Shown here: positions 35,330 through 46,169 of the stretch, piece after piece
Layout of the letters: every line of letters starts with the position of its first letter
How positions within the stretch are numbered: position 1 is the stretch's first letter
Origin: Cyprinodon diabolis
Taxonomy: Eukaryota; Chordata; Actinopteri; Cyprinodontiformes; Cyprinodontidae
DNA: 64,000 nt
Assembly: GCA_030533445.1 (NCBI GenBank)
Contig: CM060076.1
Location: 25,654,603 to 25,718,602 of the forward strand
Reading direction: 5' to 3'
Notes under the pieces: model-generated
The model's database searches: none
Told to the model about the DNA's origin: nothing
What the model saw: the letters and a program-made list of their open reading frames with translations, nothing else
Position numbers and translations under genes: made by a program

Positions 35330-36578
35330 ACTAACGGCGTTGAAAGTAACGGCGTTACTAACGCCGTTACCTTGTTTTAGTAACGAGTAATTTAACTAAT
35401 TACTTTGACTGTAACTATAACGCAGTTACCATTGCAGACACCCCGTTACTGCGCGTTACTCAGGTCGCACCACTAACCTTTTTTCATGATAGGACTCGTG
35501 CGCAGCTGCGTGAAGCTGACACCCCACCCACGTCAAAAACCTCTGCAAATAGACTGAATGGTTAGTACAACGTTAGTGCAGATTTGTGCAGAAAAAAATA
35601 TTGTTTGTGCTACTTTTGTTTAAGAGATATTAAAGATAATTTTTTAGGTCATCCAGAGGTGCGCGCCTTGTCATGAGAGAGGGGAGGATGAGATTGGCTG
35701 ATGTATAGTGAGATTCCGTCTGTCAGTTGGGTAGGTGGGTGTTTCTGCTGGCGGGTGTTAACGTACAGCACACACAGAGAGATGGAGAGTGAGGAGGATC
35801 CAGCAGCAAACAGCGTTTTCCACATGGAAATACCGGTGTCACGTCGAGCTGCGTTTCCCCATCACATACGGTTGCCTCTGCATCTCCGCACAGCGCAGGC
35901 GGCAAGAGTCACCGCGCAAGTGACAGGAAACGCGCATGCTCGCTAAAGGCGCGCAACAGTCGCCCTGTGCTCGCGCCACAGGAGAACTATGGAGAGCGTG
36001 AACGATCAAATGAAAGGGAGAAATCTGGATGGATGGATGGATGGATGGATGGATGGATGGATGGATGGATGGATGGATGGATGGATGGATGGATACTCTG
36101 CCTTTTCAACCTACTGTATTTTTTATTTTAAACATTATTTGATGGCCTTTGTGGCAGGGATGGAGATCCATATTTTATGTCACACGCAGAGTATACATCT
36201 AGATAGATAGATGGATAGATAGATGTTGCAGTATCTATAACAACCCAAACACACAGGATTTCAGAATTAGACATCCCCAGTTATTAATTTCACCAGATGT
36301 CATTTACGTTGAGTTGCAATAAATGCTAAACTCTCTGCAGGTTCTTGTCTTTGTCGTCCGCTCTATTCAGCTGGCTTTGGAAACACACCGCGAGAAGGTG
36401 GGGGCTGGGTGGTGAGGGTTACGGGGGCAAGAAACGCAAAAGTAACGCAATAGTTACTTTTACTAGTAACTAGTTACTTTTATTGTGGAGTAACTCAGTT
36501 AGTAACTCAGTTACTTTTTGGGAGAAGTAACTACTAACTATAACTAATTACTTTTTCAAAGTAACGTGCCCAACACTG
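35330..36578. mobile_element. Non-autonomous hAT transposon with GGAT microsatellite
   Basis: Ends CAGTGATGGGACTAACG and CGTGCCCAACACTG are imperfect inverses. The flank is a perfect 8-bp duplication TGTATAAC (35322-35329 and 36579-36586). Both subterminal regions are packed with GTTACT/AGTAAC motifs. The middle (35640-36000) is GC-richer and has an 81-codon frame without known domain. A (TGGA)n tract occupies 36025-36094. No transposase. Confidence 0.95.
36025..36094. repeat. (TGGA)n microsatellite inside the hAT
   Basis: About 17 copies of TGGA. It makes an artefactual DGWM-repeat reading frame at 35989-36210. Confidence 0.96.
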
Positions 36579-38183
36579 TGTATAACAACATAAAGCACCC
36601 AGCAGTATGACCATGCAGTTTGGTTCAAGAGCCTCTTGGTTTGGAAAAAGACAAAGACCTTAAAACTACTTTGCCGTATAAACTGCATCTGTTCAAGGGT
36701 TTCGGAGCAGGCTTCATATACATGTTTTCTCAAAAGCAGCTCACATATTCTCTATGATCTGTTTAGGATCTTCTAAAGACGGCCAAGCAGCTAAAACAAA
36801 TTTTTAGTGCTTTAGCAGGTGAACTTCTGATATACTTTAAGTTGGTGTTTTTAACATAGCAACATGTATAACAATGTCAGGTAATTAAAATCTTTTTAGG
36901 GCACTGTAAAAAATAAAAATAGCAATTCAAGTTACAGTTCTAAGAGTATTTTGTTTTTGAGTGGAAGTCTGATGTGTCAGGAAGTAGCATTTAAATTTGT
37001 TTTAACCGTAGCACTACTGTGAAGGTTATTGTGGCAGCACTGGAGAACTGACTCCTCTTTCTGCCCATAAGGTGTGCGGGTACCTGTCAGTCACACAGCT
37101 GCAGGATGGAGGAACCCAGGGTGAGTGGACAACACCTCCCAGCCAGCCGACCCACTCCATCAATGCTCTCAACATGTGTAAGAGGATAGACGGAGGGCAT
37201 GCTGGAGGGTGTAGTCAAGTTAAGGACCGAAATATTCCATCAGGGGGCTGGTTAAAGGGGAGCACAGTCAAAGGGCACATGGTTGGCACTGAATGATGGA
37301 GAGAGGAATCAATAGTGAAAACAACATCAAGGAAAGAGCAGTTATAATTGAAAATCCTTTTATGAATGTCAGCAGCTGAACATGGGATACACAAAGATGC
37401 CAACACATATGTTTGGGTTTCTGTAATTAACACAATTTAACAGAGAAGACTGAACACGGTTGTGGCCGCAAGCTGTCTAATTGAAATCCCATTTCAATCG
37501 TTTCTTAATGTCAGCCACCATCCAAACAAAAATAAGGGAGGGGGTTCTCGTCAAGCACATTTTGCAAATCAATTTTTCATTTCCCCCTCCCTTTGCAATT
37601 GAGTAAATTATATATAATAGCCTTGAAATACAAAGCAGGAGTCATCATAAGTGCTGTAGCTGTGATGGGATCAATTCTTCTGTTGTGTGTTTTGTTTTTT
37701 GAAGCTGAAATGGCTGAAAGGCAGCATGATGCTGCAGAGGTTGTAGAGGTCATACAGCTCCACACCAGGAGACTTCCTGGCACAAGCTAATGAGCGCCTC
37801 GAACAATGTTTGCCTAAACAAATTGAATTAACTCGCATTTCAATTCCATTTGGCTCTCGCTGAGTTATCGTTAGGTCTTTATCATGCTGCAAACAAACAC
37901 TCCTGAGAGTGTAGCCAAAAAAGCAACCTTTGTGTATTGAAGAACAAAATATTACCTTCATTAATGTAATATGAATTTCATTAAATAGAAATAAAAAAAA
38001 TGAATGCCCAAGAAATTACTATCTGCACTTACAGGGCATGTATCATAGATAAATCAGATAAATGAAATGGAATAAATAGAATAAATAGACTAAATATATA
38101 TAAAAACAGTAGTTATAAAGAAAAACTGAGGTCAGATTAATGACTTTATTCACCCTAATAATGTATCATCATGACTCAATATC
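36579..38183. other. No gene seen; possible conserved segments
   Basis: The stretch 37030-37320 has an acceptor-like CCCATAAG, a short open segment and GGGTGAGTGG, so it could be a 49-nt exon, but nothing confirms it. Around 37440-37580 and 37730-37880 the composition is balanced and resembles conserved non-coding DNA. No known family. Confidence 0.25.
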
Positions 38184-38483
38184 TGTCAACAAAGGGTGGA
38201 GGTTGGTTGAGGAGTCAAATGCAGAGAAGAGGAGGCAGAGATGAGTTTTGCTGATTAAATGAAAAACGGCTACAAAAAAAATCCAAACCAGGAGACATCA
38301 GAGAAAAACACACATGGGGAGCCAATTAACAATGAGAAACCAGCAGTAAAACCAGAAACCAGACTAACTGAACAGGAGGTGTATATATGGGAGACAGAAA
38401 CAATGGGTTGACTATTTACCTGATAGGGAGCAGGTGTAGACAGAAGTAATATGGAAGCTCATTGGTAGAATTCCCTTATGACA
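38184..38483 (-). mobile_element. Short solo LTR-like element, 300 bp
   Basis: Starts TGTCAACAAAG and ends CCCTTATGACA (plus strand). On the minus strand it has TATATA (CCATATATACACC near 38385) in the same relative place as in the LTR-like segment at 8107-8559, preceded by CACCTGCTCCC. No exact 5-bp flanking duplication was seen. Confidence 0.5.
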
Positions 38484-38809
38484 GAAAGAAGGCCACGATT
38501 CATACCAGCTATCATCCGGATGGGGGAACATTTATTTACAAAACCGAATTCATACAGCTGTCTTAAAAACTTCATACATTCAGCAATGCATCGTCATATC
38601 TCAGTTAATTCCCCCAACTTCAATCCATTGTGGGCCGCATTTATAGTTTCCACATCGCACTGTGTGGATGCACATGCACGACTGGACATTCTTCCTGGAA
38701 ATCTCTTAGCTCATGACCTGATTGCGTGCCAGTCAGCCAGTAAGAACCCTGTTTTTGCCAAGATTCGTACGTGACTCCCAGCTTGTAGACTCTCTGTTTA
38801 CATGTTGCA

Positions 38810-39070
38810 TTCTCTGTGTTGCTAAGTGAGCATAAGGTCAGAAACAGGACTACATAACGCAGTACAACTGCTTCCATATTTGGCAAGCCAGCCAGATATT
38901 TATATTCTACAGCATTAGAGACTTTATTATTGCTAAGACTCATTCTTGAACTTCAAGATGTACTGTTTTGTTGCTAAGTAAGCATAGGGCCATGTTGTAG
39001 GATACATTCTGATTCTGATTTCTGATTCTGATCTGATATAGGACAATAAAACTGCTTCTACAGTAACTAG
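38810..39070. repeat. Diverged duplicated segment with TTCTGA repeats
   Basis: GTTGCTAAGTGAGCATA (near 38818) recurs as GTTGCTAAGTAAGCATA (near 38971), and each is followed by a segment ending in ...AACTGCTTC. Between them is an imperfect (TCTGAT)n stretch at 39008-39036. It resembles a LINE 3' tail that was duplicated, but the source is unknown. Confidence 0.4.
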
Positions 39071-39342
39071 AAGGAGCTAAGAGAAAGGAGAGTGGGGCAA
39101 GGGGGCAACAGAGAGTAACTCAAAAAAATACAAGACTGCACAAAACAAAACAAAATGGGAACAAAACCAACAAAACACAGTTACATAAATCATAAAGCAG
39201 TAAGAGTAAACTCAAAATTGATTTCATAGAGTCAAGCTTTAAATGTTGGGGTATCCAGGGAATGGCAGCAGGTTAGAAATGCTGTCTGACCGTAGTAGCT
39301 TGGAGAGCTAACAAACTGCTAATCTTTCAGTAAATAGACTTA

Positions 39343-40056
39343 TACCCCATTTACACTACCCTTGAAAAACCGATCCATTTCGAGACCGGTCCGAGCTCGG
39401 ATCAGTTAACCAGCACGAGCTCGGTTCTGACGACCGTTTACACATCACGCTATCTCGGTTCCTCGACTCCTCGCCTCCTAGTGACGATCTGCGGTATTAC
39501 TGCCAGTATTGAAGGAGTAAATCAAGCAGTTGGTGGCGGTAATGCACCAAAAGTTGTTTGCCAACTACCATAAAACACAAGAAGAAGAAGATGAAGAAGG
39601 AGGGAATCAAGCAAATGAAAATGGCGGCGCCCGTCACATTCAGAACGTTATCCTTGATTATTATTGCTGTACTTCGGTGTTATTATTTAAAATGCCATTA
39701 TTTAAAATGTTGCGTGGAGAAGATTTCAATTGCTGTTTATAGTTGAAAAAGAAGTTGTTCTTCGTCTTCTGCTTCTGGAGGGGCATTATCAACAACTACT
39801 GGAATGGAGTGTGAATCGGGATGTGCAGCCAGACGGAGAAGACTCGTTCTGCTCATGCGCTCTTGTTATCAGAGAACCGAGCCAGGGAAAAACCGAGCCT
39901 AGCCCACCTCTGGAACTGGTCTGCAGTTAGCTCAGTTCGGTTGTGTCTAGCTCGGTTCAGTTCAGTTTGCTTTCCATTTACACACGATAAGTTATCTCAG
40001 TTACTGAGCTCTGACCGGTCTCGGCACGGCTTTTCAAGGGTAGTGTAAATGGGGTA
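39343..40056. mobile_element. MITE with perfect 26-bp terminal repeats, TTA flanks
   Basis: TACCCCATTTACACTACCCT-TGAAAA at 39343 is matched exactly by its inverse at 40031-40056. TTA lies on both sides (39340-39342 and 40057-40059), consistent with a PIF/Harbinger-type 3-bp target. Subterminal motifs related to GAGCTCGGTT/CTCGG occur on both sides. Frames inside (70 and 75 codons) match nothing. The interior contains the GAA-tailed module (39530-39600) also found in the hAT at 27472. Confidence 0.93.
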
Positions 40057-40189
40057 TTAGACTGAGACAGATTTTATTTGTCATTTTGTTTACACAAGTG
40101 TAAAACAAAAAGAAATAAAAAAAATCATCACAATGATGAATCAGCTCCCACAAGAAAAACTATTTACTGAGGCTACTTTACCTTACAAA

Positions 40190-41160
40190 GTCCATCAAAC
40201 AGCTGCAGCTGATCTAAAACACTGCTGCCCATGTTCTCACCAGAACTAAGAAAGTAGAGCACATCAGCCCCGTTCGGAGGCCCTCACACTGGCTCCCTGT
40301 AGCTTAGAGATTAGACTTTAAAGTTATGGTGAACAATTTTTACAATTTTTTTAAAAGACCCACCCTCTCTACCTTAAAAAGAATGCACATGCACAACCTT
40401 TACCCGCTCCTGTGAGGGAATGCCTATTAAACATGTGTGAGAGCATGCATGAGCGCATTTCTCCTTGTGCATTCTCTGCTTAAAAGTTGCTGTTCTCATG
40501 GCTCATACAAGCTTACTGTGCCTGAGCGTTCGCCCTAACCCCTAAATCCTTCAATAACTATATAGAGCGGGGTCTATATAGCGGACTATATAGTGAACTG
40601 AGTTAACTTACCGTTCAGATGATGCTTTTTGCTCCCCGTTGGTCACATAACTCCTCCTTCACTGCGCCATCTTTGTTTTTAGTCGCCGCTGTTGGGTAAT
40701 TAGGTGGACCACTTATTGAGATGATTTACCCAGAGAAAAAAGATCATCCTCTATACCTTTAAATTCATTCTATTAGTCTATAAATCACTGAATTGATCAG
40801 GACCTCAGTACATAACAGATGTGTATCAACCTCCCAGAACACTGAGGTTATCTAGTTCCGGCCTACTCTTTGCACCCAGAACTAGAACCAAAATGGAGAA
40901 GCAGCATTTAGTTCTATGAGCTATAACTTTTAAGACATCACAGTTTGTTTAGAGGTGTCTTTGGCTGTTGAAGTTTAACTATTCACTGATATATTATTTG
41001 TTTTACCTGTTTATTTGCTTTACTTCCTGCTTTAATCATGTTTTTATCTTAACTGGCTTATTCTGCTTTTACTTTGCTTCTATTATAAGGTTTAATGCCT
41101 AACCCTAACCCTTTTAAGGGTCTTTGTACTGAATTGAACAATACAAATAAACTTGCCTCT
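40190..41160 (+). pseudogene. L2-type LINE, reverse transcriptase C-terminus and 3' end
   Basis: Plus strand. Before the MITE (40205-40321) the frame reads QLQLI-stop-NTAAHVLTRTKK then VEHISPVRRPSHWLPVA-stop-RLDFK, and after it (40763 on) FILLVYKSLN-stop-SGPQYITDVYQPPRTLRLSSS. This is the conserved C-terminal region of fish L2/Maui LINE reverse transcriptases (HITPVL..LHWLPV, Y.SLN...P.YI). The 3' end near 41140-41160 is ACAAATAAACTTGCCT, typical of L2. Several stops; 5' truncated. The TTAA MITE copy 3 splits it. Confidence 0.85.
40322..40758 (-). mobile_element. TTAA MITE, copy 3 (short form), inside the L2 LINE
   Basis: Exact TTAA on both sides (40318-40321 and 40759-40762). The right end CTCTATACCT and left end AGTTATGGTGAAC are the terminal repeats. 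It is reverse-oriented to copies 1 and 2 and lacks about 250 bp that they have between the left terminal part and the AACAGCGGCGACT segment. Confidence 0.92.
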
Positions 41161-42446
41161 AAGGAGCACCCATAACGTTACATGACAGTAGCTAAAATGG
41201 AGTGAAGTTGGACAACCTTAAGGCATAGTTTGTGCTAGAGAGAATTTCTAATGAAAAGAACAAGAAAGATATACAACTCTATGCAGTGGCTTGGTCAGCA
41301 GCTTGATTACTACATTATGTTACTTATTATTATTTATTCATTGGGGACTTTAACACAGAGTTTATGTGTGGGGATGAAATCAATACTACATTACCTGCTG
41401 TTTTTCAATGTTTGAATAATTCTTTAGAGCTCTCAAATGTGTTTGAAATATCAAGGTGACTGATCTTTGCAGGTTTATGATGGTAATCATTTGTAAAAAT
41501 GGCTGGTAATTATGTTAAGAGATTTCCAGGAAAGCCATTATCATCTATGAATGTCTTTCATTTGGAAATCAAAGTGATTTTTTATTGTTGTGCAATGAGA
41601 AACAAAATGCCATTTGCAATTTATGTAAGCTTTCAAGATTTTTATTTGATGACGTACCCTGCAGATCAAAATTTCAGAGTAACAAAAGAGAACATGTTCC
41701 TGCAGTTCACAACGCCATGAGCAGGTTTCCTTTAGATTATGAAAAGGAGAAAGAGATGAAAATATAGACATTTTAATTTAAACAGGCTTCTCATTAGCCA
41801 GTTAACAGTCTGAAAAAAAAAGAAAGAAAGTCTAAAAGTAACAAAAAATAGTACAGTGCAGTCATGTTGTTCTTGTTGATTACTTCAAACTTTCTTTAGG
41901 GAAACTTGATCTTGGTGTTTTTGAATGAAGATTTTTTTATTATTATTATTATTATCATTCACTGTATTTGACAGATGTTCCTTCTTTCCAGCATCCCTTG
42001 CTTTATATCATCCTCAAAAGGGATTTAGATCTAGGAAAAATATTAACAGAAAGTGGTCAGGGTTATGTTTCTGGAATACATGATCAGAGGAGCTGTGTAA
42101 ACTGTAGCATTGTCTTGTTGAAGGATCCAGTGATCTCTGCAAGTACGAAGTACCTCAGTCAAGATGGATGTTCCCTGCAACATCTCTGCATAGCCAGACC
42201 CTACATAACCTGAAGCTCAATTGCTTATAAAAGGAAACAATTCCTCAGATCATTAGTGAGCTTTATTTTGTCACGCCGGTTACATTCAGGACCGATAAGA
42301 TTCAAGTTTTCCGTCCTCAGAGACTAAAAGTTTAAACTTTAAATGTTGTTGTTTTTGCAAACATGCAAAGTCCAGATGTCCAAATTTGTGGCATAAGAGA
42401 AGACATACCCTTAAAGTATTATCCTTGTTATTTCAGACATAATATC
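41161..42446. other. No gene seen
   Basis: AT-rich. Frames 41499-41720, 41968-42213 and others have no known motif. Confidence 0.3.
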
Positions 42447-43099
42447 TAGGGTTGCACCAATACCAATATCAGTCTCGGGCGGGTTCCCGATCCAGCACTA
42501 AAATGGTGGTATCGGAGAGTAACAACAAATAGGTCACCGATACCATTTTGAGAGCCAAACGTTTATTTAACTATTGTCACCCATTCCATGTAGTCAGTTC
42601 TACTGGATTCACTTTGTATTAGTCTTTTTCCTGCTTCACAAAGGTAGGCAGCAGCTTGACAAAGCTAAGTAGTACGCAGTTCCTCATATTTACATACACA
42701 CATCAATTTTAAACAGATGGTATCGGTAGCGGGGCCAAAAAATGGCATTTCACAACACAAATTATTTCATAGCTGCTGTTTTGGTTTCACGGTGGAGATT
42801 GGTAAAGGACTTGATTTGGACTTGTGTCTAAATAGATCCTACAGATCAGTGCAGGTGATTTTTTTAAGTCTAGAAATACCGTTATTTTCCCAGCCCACTT
42901 GGAAAAAACAACCACCTTGTTATGTCCAGCCTTGGCAGTGATGGAGTGGTGTGAGAAGCCTTTCCTGAGCAGCTGAACAACCCTCCAACATCAAGGATAG
43001 AAAGCAAAAAAGACAGGCATTCCAAAAGGCATGCCTGAAACCGAATAATCTGAAAGCCTGAATTACATGTAGAGCTTAAATGCTGGACATGCACCTCTA
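42447..43099. mobile_element. Probable degraded hAT-like element
   Basis: The start TAGGGTTGCACCAATACCAATATC is typical of a fish hAT family, and an inner GGTATCGG repeat fits. The segment GCACCTCTA at 43091-43099 could be the inverse end. The flanking octamers (ATAATATC and ATTATCTA) do not match well, so the right boundary is doubtful. Confidence 0.4.
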
Positions 43100-44600
43100 A
43101 TTATCTACAAATGGAAGGACCTGTTCAAGTTTAAAAGTTAATTTGTGTCTTTTGAAGCTCTGCATACAACCTGATTTTAATCCAAAAGCACCAAATGCAA
43201 ACTCGTGCAGATTCTTGCACAGATTTAAGATTTAGATCAAGAATCATTTACACTCTAACACATTATCATATCTCCATTTAGGGTTTGCATATCAAATTAG
43301 GACTGTAATGGTAGCCGTTTTATTTGGATTTTTACCTCAACAAGCTCCATCTCACTGCACATATTAACCAACTGCGTGTGTTGCAGTGAAACACATTCCT
43401 CCTGACTGAGAGGCATGCTGCTCCACTAATGCATATTTAATTTTGTGAGCCATGGCGACGCTGGAATATTTCAATTACTTGCTTTAGAGTTTCCTGGAAG
43501 GAACAGCTCTCCATTTAATGTTATTCTGTATAATTACTGTAAAATGATTTTTAATTGTTATGGCCCGTCTTTAAAAGAAATTTGTACGTATCTATCTTCT
43601 ACCACAACAGCTGAGGTCTCTTTTCATTAGGATTATGTATAAAGGCTATACTCAGCTTAAATAGGAATATCAGTCAGAATAGATAACTTTTTCAGTGATA
43701 GGGCTTCTACAAAATAAGAGCATTGTTATTACCTGTTTTTACAGAGGCTCTGGAATACCTGTTACAGGGCGATGTTGCTGTTTTTGAGGTCTTTCAAACC
43801 TTGAATCAAGACTGCTAACCCTATCTAGCTCCATTGTTCCTCAATCCAGACTTTGTTCGGGATATTATGAATGCAATATTAACCTTATTAGCTGCCATAT
43901 TTTTTCACAGTTGGTTGCCTCTTTCTGCTTTCTAAGAACACCTGGGTTTTTGTTGTTCACCGTGAACCCCTCACCCCACTGCTTTTGAAAAATGAAATAT
44001 GCATCACTCCTGCTCTCTGTCTCTTTCCCCATCAGTGGCTTCTGTTGTCCGAGTGGATCCAGCAGGTTCCGCTGGGTGGGGATGAGCTTCTCCTATTCGA
44101 GAATCAGGAGACACAGCCGTCTCATAATTAGATTTGCTTTCTGTGTGGCGCCGGTCCCTTCAATCTAATCTATTTATGCATTCCCTCTTTCAGGCCTCAT
44201 TGAGATTCTATCGCCTTGTATTTGTACCCTGCCTGTCAAAACGGCCTTCTTTTCTTCACAATTTTGGGCTCATTTCTTTGGTGGAGATGGGCGATGATTG
44301 CCCGCTGGTCTCCTCGCAAATGCAATGTGCTGGAACTTAAGAGGCTTCTGTGTTCCCCTTAAAAGCTGCCTCGGTGTGTATGTGTGTGTACGTCTGAGTG
44401 GGCATGCATGTCTGTGTATGGGGATGACAAATAAGCGGTGGGAGGTGTTTGTATTTTTGAGTATGCTCATGTTCTTCTGTCTCTCTTGTATTGGTGTGGA
44501 TGTCATTAAATAGTCTGCGTACTGTATATATGCTTGAGTGTGTGTGTGTGGCAGAGGTATAGGACTGTGAAGCCAGCAGGGAAGAGAAGCAGGGGGTGGA
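43100..44600. other. No repeat recognised; possible conserved or exon-like DNA
   Basis: 43950-44350 is balanced in composition. CTCTTTCCCCATCAG at about 44035 is a strong acceptor-like site, followed by an open frame of 31 codons (WLLLSEWIQQVPLGGDELLL...) to TAG at 44131. I do not recognise the peptide. Confidence 0.25.
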
Positions 44601-44604
44601 GTGT

Positions 44605-44665
44605 TAAAATAAGATTAACTTTATTGATCCATGAGAGACAGAAGTGGATTTTATTGTAGGCACAA
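44605..44665 (-). repeat. Retroposon 3' tail remnant
   Basis: AAGATTAACTTTATTGATCC is the reverse of the GGATCAATAAAGTTAATCTT end common to fish LINE/SINE 3' ends. The body is not recognisable. Confidence 0.45.
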
Positions 44666-44870
44666 ACACCAGGCTATGGTTGAAAATGCAATAAAATGAA
44701 GATGAAGATATGTGTGATCACACCAAACCACATTTCAGCCTCTCTTAAATCACATCTCAAATTTACAGACTTCTCTCATTCTTGAAGTGGTAATGGGCAC
44801 AGTTGTCAGGTCCATTTTTGATCTAAAGGTAGTCTCTAGCCAAGGCAGTCTGCACAACTGTTAAGACATG

Positions 44871-46165
44871 CAGCGGGGAGAACAACTTTTTGGTAATATT
44901 GTGGTGGTTTTCCTACTTGCTAAACATGAAGAGGCCTTTAACCTTATAACAGTAAGTGATGAACTCTAAAAGAAAATTCCAGAAAGTCATAATGTATGAT
45001 TTTAAGTAATTCATTTGTATTTCATGTGGTCTGGTGTATTCATTGCATGACATGTATTTGATCACCTACCAAAAACAGTAAGAATTACAGCTCTCTCAGG
45101 CCAGTTACTTCTGCTTTAACAAGCCCTGCTGTTCACCACTCATTAACTGTATTAATTGCAACTGTTTGAAGTCATTATCCGTATAAAAGACGCCATCCAT
45201 ACATTCAGTCTAACAAACTCCAATCTCTCCACAGTGGCCAAGGCCAGAGAGCAGTGTAAGGACATTAAAGATAAGATCGTAGACCTGCACAAGACAGGAC
45301 AGTAGACAAGCTGGTCTGTGAGACAGCAACACAGAAAGAATCATCCCAGAAGTACAAGGAGGCACCTGTTTAATGACCTGAAGAAAGATGAGAACAGAGT
45401 CTTAAAGAAGACCTTTAGCAACACTACGCATGCAATGCACTTGCGCATTAAAAAGAGCACATGCAGCGTGCCCCTACTAAAGCCAACACATGTACAGGTC
45501 AGTCTGAAGTTTGTCAAGGACCATCTGGTTGATCCAGAGGAGGAACGGGAGAAGATCAGAGCCTTTGGGATGAGTACAAACCCAGGAACAACATCAGGGC
45601 TGTGAAGCATGGATGTAGAAACATAATTGTTTGCATTAAGGTGGATGAATGTAGCCATAGGTCCGAAAAGTTTAGCGTCCTATAAGGGCATTAAAAAATG
45701 CCTCATGGCTGGGTCCTCCAGCATGAAAACAACCTGAATCACACAGCCAGAGCAACTAAGGAGTGGCTTCATAAAAATAATCTCAAGGTTCTGGAGAGGC
45801 CTAGCCACACTACAGACCTAAATCTAGTAAGCTGCATTACCCAGCAGCAGCCCTAAAACCTGAGGGATCTAGACAAGATCTGTTTGGAAGAGTTGTCTAA
45901 CATCTATGCTGCAATGTGTGTAAACCTAGTCAAAAACTACAGGAAACATCTGGTATTTCGAGTTAAAAACAAAGGTTCATATACCAAATATTACGTTTTG
46001 TTTTTTTGTTGTTTCAGACATTTATGTCATGCAATAAAATGCTAATCAAATACCTCAAAATCATACAATGTGATTTTCTAAATCTTTGTGTCAGATTTTG
46101 TCACTCACAGTAAAGAGCCTCTCTTATAAAAATAAAAACATTTCTACATGTTGTGCAAATAGAAA
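44871..46165 (+). mobile_element. Second Tc1-like transposon, long terminal repeats, degenerate
   Basis: The left end CAGCGGGGAGAACAACTTTT belongs to a common fish Tc1 family with ~200-bp inverted repeats. The inner inverted similarity is visible: AATGTATGATTTTAAGTAAT and TTGCATGACAT (44990-45055) face ATGTCATGCAATAAAATGC and AAAATCATACAATGTGATTT (46020-46080). A TATA-like GTATAAAAGA at 45181 precedes the transposase. The right terminal 80 bp are too diverged to place exactly, and I do not see TA on the left. Confidence 0.82.
45234..45993 (+). pseudogene. Tc1-like transposase, catalytic triad lost
   Basis: The usual ATG is GTG here (45234-45236). The frame starts [19 protein letters not shown], the first DNA-binding helix region, and stops at TAG after 23 codons. 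Large deletions remove most of the second helix-turn-helix region and the first catalytic Asp: EEEREKIRAFGMS replaces the expected W-S-D-E-T part. The second Asp is Glu (GAA at 45725-45727 in QHENN) and the catalytic Glu is Ser (AGC at 45830-45832 in DLNLVS). The C-terminus (CVNLVKNYRKHL) is still recognisable. The three catalytic positions are thus all lost. Confidence 0.88.
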
Positions 46166-46169
46166 AAAT

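Noticed and set aside
35989..36210. Frame with DGWM repeats
   Set aside because: It is a translation of the TGGA microsatellite.
42439..43107. Exact hAT boundaries with 8-bp duplication
   Set aside because: The octamers ATAATATC and ATTATCTA do not agree, so only the left end is reasonably supported.
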